From positions 682,001-746,000 of the forward strand of contig WTXI01000010.1 of the NCBI GenBank assembly GCA_022376515.1: a stretch of 64,000 nucleotides of DNA, read 5' to 3'. Position 1 is the stretch's first letter; each line of letters begins with the position of its first letter. Position numbers and translations under genes: made by a program. The notes beneath the pieces were generated by a model. That model saw only the letters and a program-made list of their open reading frames with translations, did not search any database and was not told where the DNA came from. Shown here piece after piece: positions 35,922 to 48,441 of this stretch. The DNA is from Lactifluus volemus. Its lineage: Eukaryota > Basidiomycota > Agaricomycetes > Russulales > Russulaceae.

Positions 35922-38171
35922 CTACATTACGGTCGTCCCCCCCACCACGTGTTCGTCGGCTCTAAACGAATCCACCACAGCCTGATTCTCGGGACTGTCA
36001 TGCAATATATTGCGCAGTGTGAAGACGGCATGCTCTCGCAAATCTGTAAATCGGTATAGGTCACGATCAGTTGCCCTCTCCTCCCCGTGGTGTGAACGTA
36101 AGGGCGTTCCGAATGGGTTTATGAGAGCGGAATGACGCGGAGATCCGCGCGCGTCTATTCCTTTCCCCTGGATTGTGTGGTGCCACACGGTCCCGGAGCT
36201 CACGTACCAAAAAAAGGAAAAAAGATGACTTACACGGGTTGCGCTCGTCGATGACACAGAGATTGAGCACAATCGGGATGCCTCCGCAGCAACGCACGCG
36301 GTCTTGAATCGGCTTGCTATCATGCATAGGATCCCGAGTAGTCTCACGAGGTCTGTTTGAGGTAAGGAAATCCAGTCATCATGGGCCGATCCGGAACCGC
36401 AGCCCCGTCACCTGGGAAAGATGGCCGGGCCTGTCCAAATTTGATGGGAGGAAGAAATATATCGAGCAGGCGCAGAGTTTCTAAAAGCAAACATCATTAA
36501 CTTGCGTTGTTCTTGTTCAACTTTTCATGCGGACAATACGAAACTACCATACCTATCAAACACTCAATAAAGCCTGTTCCGGCGGAGTTCCCCGAGCCAG
36601 CAATCGCGTCACGGCACGGTAGAGTCACTCTGACTAGGTTCGGGTCCGCGCCTACCCCACTTTCATTTGCCCGAGTTTCTCGCTCCGAGAGAAGAATTGA
36701 CGAGAGGCTAGTTGACAGGAGAATTAACGCGACACAGACACCGGGGAGCCGTTCGTCCAAGGCACCATCGGAGGCCTGTCCGCAGCTCCGCCAACTCCCA
36801 GTACATCGGTTGTATGGTCCTGGTCAGAAGAAGACATACCCGTGGCTTGCCGAACGGTGTGCTGCACATTCTCCGCTTGGGAAAAAAACTCAGAGACAAG
36901 AAAACCTGTCAAATTGCGGAAGTTATCGTCGTCCACACCCCGAAACGAGGAAACGGGTTGTAAAAACGAATCGAGGAGCTTCAAGAGTGTTCTTTGAGTT
37001 GGGGAAACGTGTTCATCTTGCCTATTGCAGAGATAAAAGCCGGGATGTTGTAGTATGAAAACGAATACACATACAAGGATGTTCGATTGTAAAGTTCTGG
37101 GAACAAACCAAATTGAAAAAGGTTGGAAAAGAGTACACACCTGTAACACGTGTTACCCTTATACACCATTCGAGAAACGACACACCTACCCTAACTCAAA
37201 GACTTTTCCCTCATCCCCCAGCTCAGAATGATCCAAAAGGTCTTCCAATCTGTCAAGAATAGATACGCATACGCGGACACCGATAGCCGTAGTAATTAAT
37301 GCGTGCCTATCGGAGTGCAGCTCAAAGCAGCGATCTTAGTACATGCGGATGTAGATCGCCGAACGCACCCTCGTTCCCTACTATCGTAGATACAGTTCAT
37401 GATCAGGACCAGCACGGATATCGCTGAGCGTAGATCTGGCAACCTCAAAAGACGGCTGTCATGGTGAAAGGGGGTTAGAGGGACCCGAATGTGGGTACTG
37501 TAATGTCATCACATGAGGACGGATTGTTCTTCAGGAATTCGCATATGCAGGGCCCAGAAGTGGTCCAGGAGGTCTTGGTTTCCAGTGACCATGTTGGAAA
37601 GTGTTTGTGTCAGCATCCTCGTGGTTGGAAATGCTGGGCCGAAAGAGGGAGCAGATAATAAAAAGGGAGTTATACAAGGGGTAATGGGTATACCCACTAA
37701 ACTCGGCGTTATTCTCAGTCCATGCGGTGTGAAGGTAAATGAGCTGGCGTATTCGTGGTTCCAAAGGACTGGGAATAGAATGAGTTCCCAGAGAGAGGTG
37801 GAAAGGGCCCGCTCACAATGCATTTTTTTGGTTAAATGGGACATCAGCAACAAGATTACGGGTGAATCTCGCAAGGACGATGACGAATTGTGGGTCCAAA
37901 TGGCTTCCTGGCGACTGTGTGCTAACCAAATTGTTCCACAATTCTTGAAGGAGCGCCCAGATAGAAGGGTGCTGTGAACCTAGATGAACACTATGGAAGA
38001 CGGATTAGGTAGGAAACAAGACCGGTAGAGGTAGAATGACCGAAGAGCCTTGTTAGAGACGAGTTGATGAGAAAAATCGTTCAAGACGGGAAATTGAAAG
38101 GCCGGGGGGTTTTTAGAGTCGAGGGACAAAAGCAAAGTAAGTAGTTGCGAGTGGCAGGGTATTGTAGTCAT
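35922..38171 (-). CDS. ataxin-10-like (Ctr86-type) protein
   Basis: Fungal ataxin-10 homologue, an ARM-like repeat protein; cellular role in fungi is poorly defined. From the N-terminus: SIWALLQELWNNLVSTQ; VIVLARFTRNLVADVPFNQK; RMLTQTLSNMVTGNQDLLD; HMRIPEEQSVL; LPDLRSAISVLVLIMNCIYD; ITTAIGVRVCVSILDRLEDL; LFPELYNRTSLQDEHVSPTQ; LLKLLDSFLQP; ERLPGVCVALILLS; and the conserved C-terminal domain GFPYLKQDLVRLLGILCHDS, RCCGGIPIVLNLCVIDERNP, LREHAVFTLRNILHDSPENQ. About ten introns, one of them long (about 175 bp, 36060-36235). One base is missing near 36325 and 36353. The start ATG 38171 is a best guess. Plus-strand frames over this region are antisense artefacts. Confidence 0.85.
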
Positions 38172-38250
38172 CGACTTTGCAAGAAAAGAACGTTCCTAGC
38201 CCTAGGAACGAGTACCGCCTTGTTATTCCCCGGCCCGTTCTCCCTCACCC
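38172..38250. promoter_or_regulatory. 79 bp divergent promoter
   Basis: Only 79 bp separate the proposed start of the ataxin-10-like gene (-) from the VMA12-like gene (+). It contains the inverted repeat CGTTCCTAG / CTAGGAACG at about 38191-38210. If the starts are right, both 5' UTRs and promoters must fit here or overlap the genes. Confidence 0.45.
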
Positions 38251-39022
38251 ATGAACGACTTGCACGTCTCGCTCGAGTCTCACCTCATTCTCACTTTACG
38301 CCCTCTCTTAGACATAATTCCAGCGCCTCTCTCAGAAAAACTCTCACAACGTATCGACACAGCCAATCCAACGATCTCATATGCCCTTCTTCAGTCAATT
38401 TCCCGATGGGTCCGGACAGAAGAGGGCAAAAGCGCGCTCAGCTCAAAGGTCCCTCCCCTCGATCCGCTCCATTACAACATGGTTTCCTTGCTCGCCGGAG
38501 CTCGCACCTCTCCCGATAAAAAATTTCTCTCGTCGCCCACTCGTTCTGATGGCATCGCGCGCGAGATTGGCGATAGACGCTTAATTATTGCTGTACTTAA
38601 TTCACTGCTCAGTGTCATCTGCACGGGCGCTGCAACGTGGTGGGCAACGCAGCGCACTAGCTGGCGCGACGAATGGGTGTGTAGCTACCTGGCTGTGACG
38701 ATAATCAATTTTTGATACCCATCGGATCCAGAAAGTTCTCCTGTCGTTCCTCGCGGCAGCGATTGTTGCGGCCTCTGAAATTGCACTCTACATCATATGG
38801 GATTCTAGACGGCACCCAGCCAAGATCAAGAAACACCGCAAACAGTCTATTGTTGGTAGTCCCGTTACCGACCACATTTCCCGCAACGGTGGCGGGCGTA
38901 GCTCGACTCTCGTGGACGATCACGCGTCGCCGTCGAGTACGTCGATTGATACCCACCAGCCCAGTGGCGGAAAGGCACTACGTCAGCGCATGAGGATCAA
39001 GTCTACACCGCCTTCGAAATGA
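38251..39022 (+). CDS. VMA12/TMEM199-type V-ATPase assembly factor
   Basis: ER membrane protein that helps assemble the V0 sector of the vacuolar ATPase. The N-terminal part (MNDLHVSLESHLILTLRPLL, SKVPPLDPLHYNMVSLLAGA) is cytosolic; two hydrophobic segments follow, IAVLNSLLSVICTGAATWWA and, after the single intron (38676-38731, GTGTGT...TCCAG), VLLSFLAAAIVAASEIALYI. The C-terminal tail is basic and Ser-rich, ending MRIKSTPPSK. About 238 residues, near the family norm. The two-helix hairpin at the C-terminal third plus the WDSRR turn is the main support. No break in frame. Confidence 0.8.
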
Positions 39023-39260
39023 CGCGTTAGGCAAAAACTTTCGGCCCTTCTACTGAATGCAGCGCCATCGGCACTCCAGCAGTGTATGTATTGTAACGAT
39101 GCGATAAGGTTATTCCAGGGACTCAAACACATGTCCTCAAGTACCCTCAAGCACCCCCAAACGCCCACATGTAAGGGACAATTCCTCTCCTCCCTCGTTC
39201 AGATTCTGTCATGTCACATTGCATGTAGTCCGATTTCGTCGCCACGTACAACAGTACTCG

Positions 39261-40264
39261 TCATTCGTAGATCTTGAGAGCTCTCAACAATAAAAACAGG
39301 TACCAACCCGTGATACCCCAAACTTCCACCCTCTCTTTTGGTCTACAACCACGGGTACGGCTCAACTCAGTTTGGGGTTACCCTCTATCAAGTCCGAAAC
39401 TTCGATCGCATAATAGGGTTGCTCGCCAAAATAGAGCACCTGCAGTCGCGCAGGTGTCGTCGCGGCGGAGAGCGGCAAATGAAACACAGTAGCTACCTCC
39501 AAGTTCGATAGTTTCAACGAATTCATTGGTAAAGACGGTAACGGGGCCTCCAAGTCAACCTCAGTTTCGGGTCTCTTCGATTGCGGTGTGGCGTGAATGA
39601 AACCCTATATTATATGGTTTGAATGCAGCACATGAGCAAAAGGCATGGCATTTGTAACAGTTATTCGCATTGGGAAAAAAAAACGCGGGAAACGCACGAC
39701 ATATGGCCAAACTCGCAAATTGCTCAGGGTACTTTGGGTGGGACCGACTTGTCCTAGGATTTCCACCTGGTTGGATCGTATACCCACTTCCTCCCTCGTT
39801 TCGCGTAGGGCCGTTGCAAGAAAAGTCTTGTCTGACTGCCGGGGCGAAGTTTTTTTTGGGTTCAGTCAAGCGGCGGCTTTTCCGCGCCCTGATTATTTCG
39901 GGGCACAGAACGGGGTGCTTACAGGGTCGATTCGTCCCCCCGGAAAGCTAGAAACACCGCATAGTAGCGTAGCGTGGGTGCAGCGCATGAGATATTTCTG
40001 CCACTTGTCCTGGTAAGTAGTCGCCGCACCTGACTTCACCCGAGTGTGTCCTTAGTTTTCCTCGGAGCTCTAGTAATATGCCTGCCTTGTCATTGACATT
40101 GCAGAGTGGTATGAGGACCGCAGCATGCTTCTCTTTCGGGTGAGGATTGTAGCGAGTGGGTATTCCCGAGAACTTCTAGTTAATGAGCTACGTATCACAT
40201 TCAGTGAGCTCCTGGAAAGGGGAGATAAAGACAAGGCAGCAGTCAAGTTAGGGTGAGGAAGCAT
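39261..40264 (-). CDS. Nudix hydrolase, coenzyme A diphosphatase type
   Basis: Resembles Pcd1/NUDT7, which cleaves CoA to phosphopantetheine and 3',5'-ADP, usually in peroxisomes. Begins near MLPHPNLTAALSLSPLSRSS; KEKHAAVLIPLCNV starts the Nudix fold; LRTHSGEVSFPGGRIDPSDK and TFLATALRETREEVGI form the box (RETREEVG matches REUXEEXG, and the GGR-D-D-TALRE pattern fits the CoA subgroup). VWPYV, EVATVFHLPL, YYAIEVSDLIEG and RVEVWGITGWYLFLLLRAL complete it. Introns are near 40025-39957, 39913-39837 and 39713-39606. One base is missing near 40165 and near 39364. No clear C-terminal SKL. It is divergent to the BRAP2-like gene, 135 bp apart; this head region is copied at 52.9-53.6 kb. Confidence 0.82.
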
Positions 40265-40399
40265 GCGAGACCGTAACGCCGCACCGGTAACAATAGAGTG
40301 ATTGACGACTCGGACTGGGCGCTCCATGGCTTTGTTAATTCCCATCTTATTCATTCATCTATGTATACGTCCCGATACGATTGAAGCTACCTCTCAGTC

Positions 40400-42515
40400 A
40401 TGAGAGCATACCATGTCCGCATAGTACTACAACGCACACCACCTTCAAAGTCTAAGCAACAAACCGACGCTTTTGTACCGTTATCTTTGTGGCAGCCACT
40501 CCCTACGCACCCACATAAATCTACCGCGCGCCGAAACGCAACTTTCAATCCTCGCGGAAAGGATTATCGATTCGGACCTATTGCATTGGACTGGGTTGAC
40601 CTCGACAACATGGCTTCTGTACCTTTCGTCAGTGAAACACGAGCGGACGCGAAAGGTCTGTCTGCGACTTCTTTTCAGTCCCCCTTTCCATGGCAGAGTT
40701 CCCGCCAGAAGCTAACGAGATAGGATGATGGTTTTTCCAGGACCCGCTATCGCCACTTTCGTTCCTCAGAGCCACACTAAATCAGGGTCGACCAATCTTC
40801 CTGATGGTGTCGTTCATGTCTTTCGCGACGTCGAGCGGCAGATATCGGCAGAGGCAAACGAGGGAAGGTCGGCGCCAGGTGGCGACCAGTCGCGTGATGC
40901 TGGAGAATGCAGATAGCGATGGGTATATGGTTGGCGTGCTGGCCGTCCCTTCGTGGATGACGCCATCGGACTTTCTCGCCTTTGTCGCACCGGCACAAGA
41001 TGGCATGGCCCATCTGAGGATGATCAGGTACGTTTCGCTCTTGTGGATGATGCCATTTTGATGATTTTCTTTATTTTTGATAGAGACACAAGTCCCAATC
41101 GCTCGATAGCTCTCATCAAATTTCGCAATGCGGAGAGTGCTTTCGAATTTGCCGAGGTTTACAATGGCAAGACGTTCAATTCTATGAATGTGAGTTCCCT
41201 TGTGTTTGGCTTCTTTTGCAATTTCTTCTCAACCGCATCGCCAGCCAGAGACCTGTCATGTCGTTCATATAACGTCCGTGAGCGTCGACGCCGATGATTC
41301 TGTGTCTATGACACTGTCCCGACTCGGTTCTGCACGAGCCCCCGTATTTGAGTTGCCTACGTGCCCCGTTTGCCTCGAGCGTATGGACTCCGCTGTCACC
41401 GGGCTAGTGACAGTCCCATGTTCCCACACATTTCATTGTGAGTGCCTCAGCAAGTGGGGGGATAGTCGGTGATTACCCCTTCTTCCTTTGTCTTGTACGA
41501 TCGGCATTCATTCGATTATTCTAGGTGTCCAGTGTGCCGCTACTCACAGTCTTTACGTACATCGCATCCCTCCTCTTCCAATGCTGGCCGCTCCGCTCCT
41601 ATTCCCTTTGCGGACCCATCCGCGCCCGCTCTCTCATCATGTGCAGACTGTCAATCCACTACAAGCCTCTGGATATGCCTCATCTGCGGAAACATCGGCT
41701 GCGGGAGGTACGGCCGCGCCCATGCTCATGCACACTACGAGCGTACGATGCACCTGTATGCTCTGGAGCTCGAGACCCAGCGTGTGTGGGACTATGCGGG
41801 CGACGGCTATGTACATCGACTTATCCGGAATAGAGCCGACGGAAAGCTGGTCGAGCTGCCCTCTGCATCGATGCGCACCCCCGATGATGATAGCGGCGTC
41901 GGAGGTCCGAGTAAATTGGATTCCCTTACCGCAGAGAAGATCGAAGCGATCGGAATAGAATACTCATATCTCCTCACCTCGCAGCTCGATTCACAGCGGG
42001 AGTTTTACGAGGAACAAACGACGAGCTTGCAGGTCGAGATCACGACTCTCAAGGGTGCCGTCATGCAGCTTCGGCAAGAGGCAGAGTCGTCGCGCGCCGC
42101 CGTCGCCGCGGAAGAAAGCCGCCGACGTCGCGAGGAGGAGGAGCGCCTTTCGGAGATGCTCCGCGACAAGCTGCGCATCGAGAAAAAATCGGAGCGTTCT
42201 GCAGAGGCAGCGCGCACGCTCGAGAAGCAGCTCAGAGAAGAACGCGCGGTGAGCAGCGGTTTGTTGAAGAATTTGGAAGCGGCGCGCAAACGCGCGGAGG
42301 AAGGGGAGACGGAGCGCTCCGCGCTCGCACAGCGAGTGCAAGAGCTCGAGGATCAGGTGCGGGACGTGATGTTTTTTCTCGAAGCTCGCACGAAAATCGA
42401 GGCGGGCGAAGGGGACATGGCCGAGGTGGCAGGGGGCGACGTTTCAGTGGCGACGCCAGGGCCGTCGAGTGCTGTGCAGCGCACGCCCAGAAAGAAAAAG
42501 AAAGGGAAATCTTAG
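40400..42515 (+). CDS. BRAP2/ETP1-like RING and ZnF-UBP ubiquitin ligase
   Basis: Homologue of BRCA1-associated protein 2 (yeast Etp1). Starts MRAYHVRIVLQRTPPSKSKQ; LPDGVVHVFRDVE and VLAVPSWMTPSDFLAFVAPA with IALIKFRNAESAFEFAEVYN form the N-terminal RRM-like region. The RING is CPVCLERMDSAVTG..VPCSHTFHCECLSKW..CPVC, interrupted by an intron at about 41473-41525. The ZnF-UBP follows (CADCQSTTSLWICLICGNIG, CGRYGRAHAHAHYERTMH), then a coiled coil of about 170 residues rich in Glu, Arg and Ala, ending with a basic tail, TPRKKKKGKS. The reading frame around 40890-40930 changes in a way I could not resolve as an intron or a single missing base. From the second RRM half to the stop it is clean. Confidence 0.9.
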
Positions 42516-43523
42516 GCTCTACAACTCGTCATCATCACCACGCATATTCGTGCTCTCCATTTGAAAACATCCAAATACTGTCATAAACTTGCGCCTTGTT
42601 AATTGTACCTTAATGTATCCAACGTATCATCGTATGCATCGCTTTCCCCATTCTCTCGACTCGCGAGACGATACTACGGCGGTTCTTATCTGTCACCTCA
42701 CGGGATGATATAACAGGTTAGCACCATCTCTTCCGCCCCCTCAGCCTACACAACCCCTGCCAAGGATCAACAGAACCATATCTGTCAACTCCGAAAAACA
42801 TCTTCCGCACATCCTCGCAGGTTTTCGAAACAAGTCTAGACCTGGTACTGTAACTTCTCCAAGTTCCTTTGACAGGTGCGGGCGGAGGTGGCGTCGCCGT
42901 TTACGGCAAAACAGTCGGCGTTCTCTCCCCGTCTTACTGTCTATGGCCAATGCAAAAGAGTTCTAGATCGCTGAGCGTGTGATCAACAGGTGGAGGTGTT
43001 CACCGGTAGCGGCCGTGAAGACTTGCTCGTGATGGGAGCTGAGACAAGGGGTACCGATAGAGTTTTTCAACCAGACAGTTACGGGTGATCCCGATTGGAG
43101 TCGAGACTAGGACTACTGGATGGAGGCAACTGATAACGTCGCGAACGAACAAGGGAGTCTCCTGGAGGAGAACACCTACAGAAACGTGGTGTTGCCTAGC
43201 GATAGTAATGACAAATCCTTTCCGGGTGACACGGAGTGCCAATAAGGAGGGATGCCTTCTCTTAGGCTCGCCGAAACATCACATGGTCGCATACAAGTGC
43301 AGAAACACAGACAGGGTCGGCGCCTGCAAAGACAAAGATAGCACACAAAGTAAATCACTGAGATGTAGGTTGGACTGTTAGAGCGATGCTAAGTTAGCTA
43401 TTTGCTCCAAATTGGAAATTTTAAACTTGGAAACAAAGCGAGGCGTGACCGCAAATCACGTGATGGGAAGACAGTAACCTGGCCGCTGTGATTGCGGACA
43501 ATTCACTTCCTCTGCTTGCACCC
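42516..43523. other. intergenic
   Basis: 1 kb between the BRAP2-like stop and the Ste50/Ubc2 start. Short frames only, no motif or repeat recognised; the last 150 bp before the ATG contain CAAAT and CACGTGAT sequences typical of promoters. Confidence 0.5.
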
Positions 43524-45889
43524 ATGGACCCTCAACCACAAGAGCCAAGGGGCTTGATCACCGACTGGGATGAACATGATGTGCAACTTTTCCTATCACA
43601 TCTTGGTCTCCCTCAATACGAGGCTCAGGTCAAAGGTCCAGACTTTCTCTTTTTTTTATTTCCGCAATTATCGTCTTATCCCAACTGTAGCGCACAACTT
43701 GACTGGGGAAGTTCTCTGTATGATAGGTCCAGATGACCTGAAAGAAATAGGTATCACCACGGTTGGCCAACGATTGGCCATTTTGAAGGCCATCTATCTC
43801 ATGAAGATTGCCCACGATGTTACCTTCGAATCGGACCATTACATCCCCCCTTGTTCGTCATCCATCTCCCTTCCGCGTCAATGACCATGTCCTGAGCTTC
43901 TAAAGCGGAAGCAAGCGACCTCCTGGAAAACCTCACTATAGACAAACTTTACAACCTCCTCCGACAGCAAGGTTAGCGGCATCTTAATCTACACCATGCC
44001 ATGCCACTGATGGTCTTCAGAGGAGCGACTGAAGGGCCTCGAAAAGGAGAATCGACGGTTGTCAGAGGCTGTTGTTTCAACGGTCGATGGCTTTCACGCT
44101 TGGCGGTTATCCCAACACTCCATGGTCCGCCCGTTCTATATGCAACACAGTGTCGCGTCTGCTAAACTTCACTTTCAGGTTGAAGGTAGTTCAATTGGTC
44201 GACAACCCTCATTCAAGTGGGCACAATACGACAAGTCTTCTAACTCACCCACTAAACCCGAGATGTCCGATTCTCCTCACCCATCGCCCAACCGACTCGA
44301 GCATGATCTCACCTCCCGGTCACAGCTCGGTATGCAGAACAAGAATGCGAACAATTCATCGACGACTCTTTCAACGCAACCGAGTACGGATAACCTCAAG
44401 ACCTTCAAGGTTAGCTTGGAGGACCCTGCGTGGAAAGTCCTTCCGGCGGCTTTACGAAAGTATAAAATAAATAACGATGATTGGCAAAACTATGCTATGT
44501 TCATCTGCTATGGTGGTCCAAGTATGTGGTTTCTGACTTTGCGAGGCCTGCTTTGATAATCATAGTCCAGCAGATAATCGCGTCGAACGATGTTTGAGCT
44601 ATGATGAGAAGCCGCTTCTACTCTTCCAAAAGCTCAAAGACGCGTCTAAGAATCCCGTTTTCATGCTCAAACATATTAAAGATATCCGCTCCCCTATCGC
44701 TGTTGCTCAGCAGAAGCAAGCTGCGCGCAAGGCTTATAGCGATAGTACATCATCTAAACCTAAATCCGGTTCTTCGCACACACGACAACCCTCGCGACCA
44801 CCACGCCTACAAATGCACCCAGACGCGTCTGCCCTAGTCGTTCCACCGCCAATGACCGGTACATCTGCTCAGCCGGGCTGGCCAGATGTAATGTCTCCCG
44901 CACTGGATGGCAAGGATCGCGAGGATGCCACTGACCAGGAACGGTTGAAAAACGCAGCTGGCTCGGAACCTCCCAAGTCCGCTGGCCCCAATACAGCTAG
45001 TACCACTTCAGCGAGCGACCAAAATGAAATGGCCATACCTGGAAAGAAGACCCTTATGGGGCTGAAGTTACAGTTTCATACGCCGTGGCGATATACCCCT
45101 ACATGGCGGAGCAGGAGGATGAGTTCGATGTTATTGTGTAAGTGCCTTCATTCCTGCCTTCCGATCACTTGACCAACAATAAACAGCAATGATGCGTTTA
45201 TTATTATATCACGAGCGCGAGGTTGGTGGGTCGTACAACGTGACCCCACAGGATCAGGCATCGTGGATAATGATACTGCCAAGCAAGGCTGGGTCCCTGC
45301 TGGATGTCTCCTTGAAACACTCGTACCCGTTGCAACAGCTGTGGCAGAAGCTAATCATTCTCTGGATTAAACTCTGAACCATCATCTCCGGTTTCTAACA
45401 CGAAAAATCCCATCCTTCCTCTATACATTATCTCCACGAGTTTCCCAGGCTATGCGCTGATGGACTACAAGAAGAAAGGTGATGAGGAGCTAGACCTGTT
45501 CAAGGATGACGTACTTCGTGTTTTCAAACGCTACAACCACTGGTCATATGTACGTTTTTTTTTCTTGGTACTCCGGTAGATTTATACATTTTTGTAGGCC
45601 GTGAAGGAGGACGGCGGAAACCGTGGATGGGTTCCGGTAGGTCACTCCCTCGACAGTTCGATGCTCGTCAAATTTGTTCACGTATTGTTCTATTTTCTCA
45701 CTCTAGTCGTGGTACATTGGCAAGGTGTCCTCATCCAGTACTGCGCCCGCCACGCCGAATGTAGCCCTGGCAAGTATGAATAATATCTCATCACTCAACC
45801 TTGATGAACCACCTACCACGCAACAATCGCAAGTTTCACCTATGTCTTCCGCATTCCCCTTGCAAGCACGTCCCACAACGGTCGCTTAG
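43524..45889 (+). CDS. Ste50/Ubc2-type MAPK adaptor with SAM, RA and two SH3 domains
   Basis: Adaptor linking small GTPase input to a Ste11-type MAPKKK in pheromone and related signalling; the basidiomycete form (Ubc2 of Ustilago) carries C-terminal SH3 domains. SAM: ITDWDEHDVQLFLSHLGLPQ ... LTGEVLCMIGPDDLKEIGIT; a short coiled coil (LLRQQEERLKGLEKENRRLS); RA domain: KTFKVSLEDPAWKVLPAALR ... LLLFQKLKDASKNPVFMLKH; disordered linker; SH3-1: VSYAVAIYPYMAEQEDEFDV ... GWWVVQ ... GWVPAGCLL; SH3-2: YALMDYKKKGDEELDLFKDD ... NHWSYAVKE, ending GWVPSWYIGK. The tail ends ARPTTVA. One base must be restored near 45060 (before SH3-1) and 45367 (between the SH3s), and one junction near 44522 is off by one. 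ATG 43524 directly precedes the SAM domain. Confidence 0.88.
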
Positions 45890-47482
45890 GTGGTCTTTAC
45901 CGCCACCTCACTGGGCAGTTCATTTAAAGGACATACACACAAATCCTATGAAGGGTTTTCTCCACCGTCGTCTCTTAGTATGCTCTGTTCACTCTCGTTA
46001 TTACTACATCAGTATTTGCCGTTCGTTCTTAATCATCACGTAACCTGTCTGATCTACTTTTATTCTGACTTGTTCCCCCGCTTTTTGATTTCGATGGTTT
46101 TATTTTCATCTCATGCGACTACTCAGCAATTGTTGTATATTATCATTTAGCAATGGGGTTGTACATGCGTGCTTGGTAGCTGTGCTTCCATGTCTTTCGC
46201 GATCGTCCCCGATCATAACGTGTAGTGTTGCCGGAACCCGAACGGAGTTTTTTTTGAGAGGCTGAGACAGAAAATCTTCCGTGGTTTGTTGTCCTACAAG
46301 ACACGTGGCTTTTGTTGGTCCTAATCCAGCGTGCCCGCACAGCCTTTCCTTGTACTGTTATTGTCATGGTTGTATCATGTAGACGCCAGTGTAATGGTGT
46401 GTTATCATTCAAACGCCGCCCAAGTTACCGATGTAAGTGAGCACAACTCGCCGCTTTACCGGAATGTATCTACTTACGAACAAAATTGTCGATGGCTTTC
46501 TCTTTTCTTCGCTTACGGGTAACCCACCACCCTGAACGTGAGTACGGGTGAGTTAGGGCCAGATCTAGCAAAGGTAGCCTTTCGCTTAACATATTCGCGG
46601 AGCTTGTTCCGAAAAAAATCTTATAATATAATTGAAACCGTTTGATCATCGGATGCATCCGATCATGATCGGTCTGATGGGTTGCGGTCAGTGACCACCT
46701 CAAAGCTACCATCCTCCTCTACACCAGCGCCCAACCCTTGTACTCGAGTCGAGGAAATTCGGAATTCGGAATTTCGAATTCCAACTCTGATGAGAATTTG
46801 AGTATCATGAAGTCTGGCGGTCCTTGAAACTCTCATCGAGTCGAGGTACGATTTATCGCTTACGCTTAATACGGGTATGGTACAGACCCTAGGAAACTCA
46901 AACGAGAATAAGGGACGCCCCCCGGACAACGAGTTTAGGTGTAGCATCAGACTAGGAGAGTGTTTTAGAAACTGTCCAAGTGATCTGCATCCATAAACGG
47001 TCAGTCATGCTGGGTTAGCTTTGGAGGTGAGGTCGATATCTTTCCCTCTACTTCCCTCCTTTTTTTTGAGATGTTGAGATGACTTCGGACGATTTACTGA
47101 AGAAAGTAAACCCAGCACTTTAACAACAATGCAGTGTGCCAGAGTAAGCACGGTTGAGATAGTACCGTGTTCCGGCAAGCGGCAGGATATGTATGGGCGC
47201 CAAATGTTTATCGCACAAGTCCGCTTATTGTGATGCGATCCTCCCCGATCTTCTGTCACTCCGTCACTCACGGGTTTCCACCTGGATGCGGGTGTATGGT
47301 CTGGATGAAAGATGGGTTCACAGATGTGTGAACCAGCTTGTTTTTGCCTTTTTTGTATGTCAATGCTTCGACCGGAGAGGATGTGAGGCAATATTTATAT
47401 GGCCTGTATTGAAGACGGTTTCAGCATCCCCTCTCCACTCTACCAGACGGCATTCTAAGAAGCTCAACCAATCACTGACATC
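45890..47482. other. intergenic
   Basis: 1.6 kb with AT-rich 3' flank after the adaptor gene and no recognisable coding sequence. Contains the small inverted repeat at 46761-46782. Chance frames only. Confidence 0.5.
46761..46782. repeat. 8-bp inverted repeat
   Basis: GGAATTCG at 46761-46768 and its reverse complement CGAATTCC at 46775-46782, separated by 6 bp; a further GAATTC-like unit precedes it. Could form a small hairpin; no function assigned. Confidence 0.6.
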
Positions 47483-48441
47483 ATGTCTCATGTGAGGGAG
47501 CTATCTGCTTGTGTCTCTGTTCTTGGGTCTAATTTCCTCACCCTCTAGCACCGTGACGATCTCCTTGTCGATGGGTACATTGCGCATTCCCTCAGCCCCA
47601 TCAAGGCAGAGCGCTATCTTTACGACCTACTGAAGGCAAACCCTCACCATCACAACTTGAGACAGTTGTATCAGGCCATACCACGCCCTGATCGTTCGGG
47701 CGGCGTAACATTCGTCGTTGGAGCCGTCGCGACTCGACAGCCTCCGGAGCCGTTGATGCAGGACCACTACGGCCGACCGCTTTGGTTGCTTGACTATAAC
47801 ATCGCGCGCACAGGCACCGTTGTTCCCCAAGAGCTCTGGTCTCCGCAGAATGTGAATGACTTTAAGCAATACGTCACCGATGCGGAGCTACAGTTGCCCA
47901 TTTTCTTTACCCAAGAGAATGGCCATCTAGGACTCTCGTTGGATGATGCCGCAATGGTCGTTGCAATACCCTTCGTGGCGCACGCATGCAGGCCTCCCTT
48001 GGGGGAAAAACGACCACGTTCATACGCATCAAGGTGTGTAGTCGTCGTCGTCGATCTAATCTACTCTCTGATCGGTACCTGATTTCATCTCTCTAGTGGC
48101 CGGGCTACTGTGACTACAAGCGACAAGTCCAAATCCGCGATGAGACCGCGGCCCACAACCCAATCACCGTCTCGAAATTGCGCATCACATCGGTCGCTCC
48201 GTGGAGGCTTTCATTCGGGTGAGTTATTTTAATAGGGTATGCTTACTCAGCCACGAGATTGTGCCTTAACTCGAATGAACGATAGGCCGCGGTACCAGAT
48301 CAGAATCGCGACGCATCTGCTGAACCTTGGATGTTCGGGCCGCGTGGGATGAACCCCGCCAAGATTAGGGTCATAGGTGCCATCCACGTCTCTGCCGGAA
48401 GTTGGATGCCAATCCTTCAGCTCAACGACTGGGTGATTTAG
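47483..48441 (+). CDS. family member B: uncharacterised WPGY-domain protein
   Basis: Short first exon MSH (47483-47491), then HRDDLLVDGYIAHSLSPIKA, LRQLYQAIPRPDRSGGVTFV, DYNIARTGTVVPQELWSPQN, AELQLPIFFTQENGHLGLSL, RPPLGEKRPRS, an intron (GTGTGT...CTCTAG), WPGYCDYKRQVQIRDETAAH, a last intron (GTGAGT...GATAG), and the end GPRGMNPAKIRVIGAIHVSA plus GSWMPILQLNDWVI. Compared with members A and C, helix LEIAHHIGRSVEAFIR is shifted by one base after NPITV; restoring one base near 48170 fixes it. Same domain and intron pattern as members A, C and D. About 255 residues. Function unknown. Confidence 0.78.

Noticed and set aside
36507..37977. Plus-strand frames of 183 and 154 codons
   Set aside because: Antisense to exons of the ataxin-10-like gene; the minus strand carries the conserved blocks and introns.
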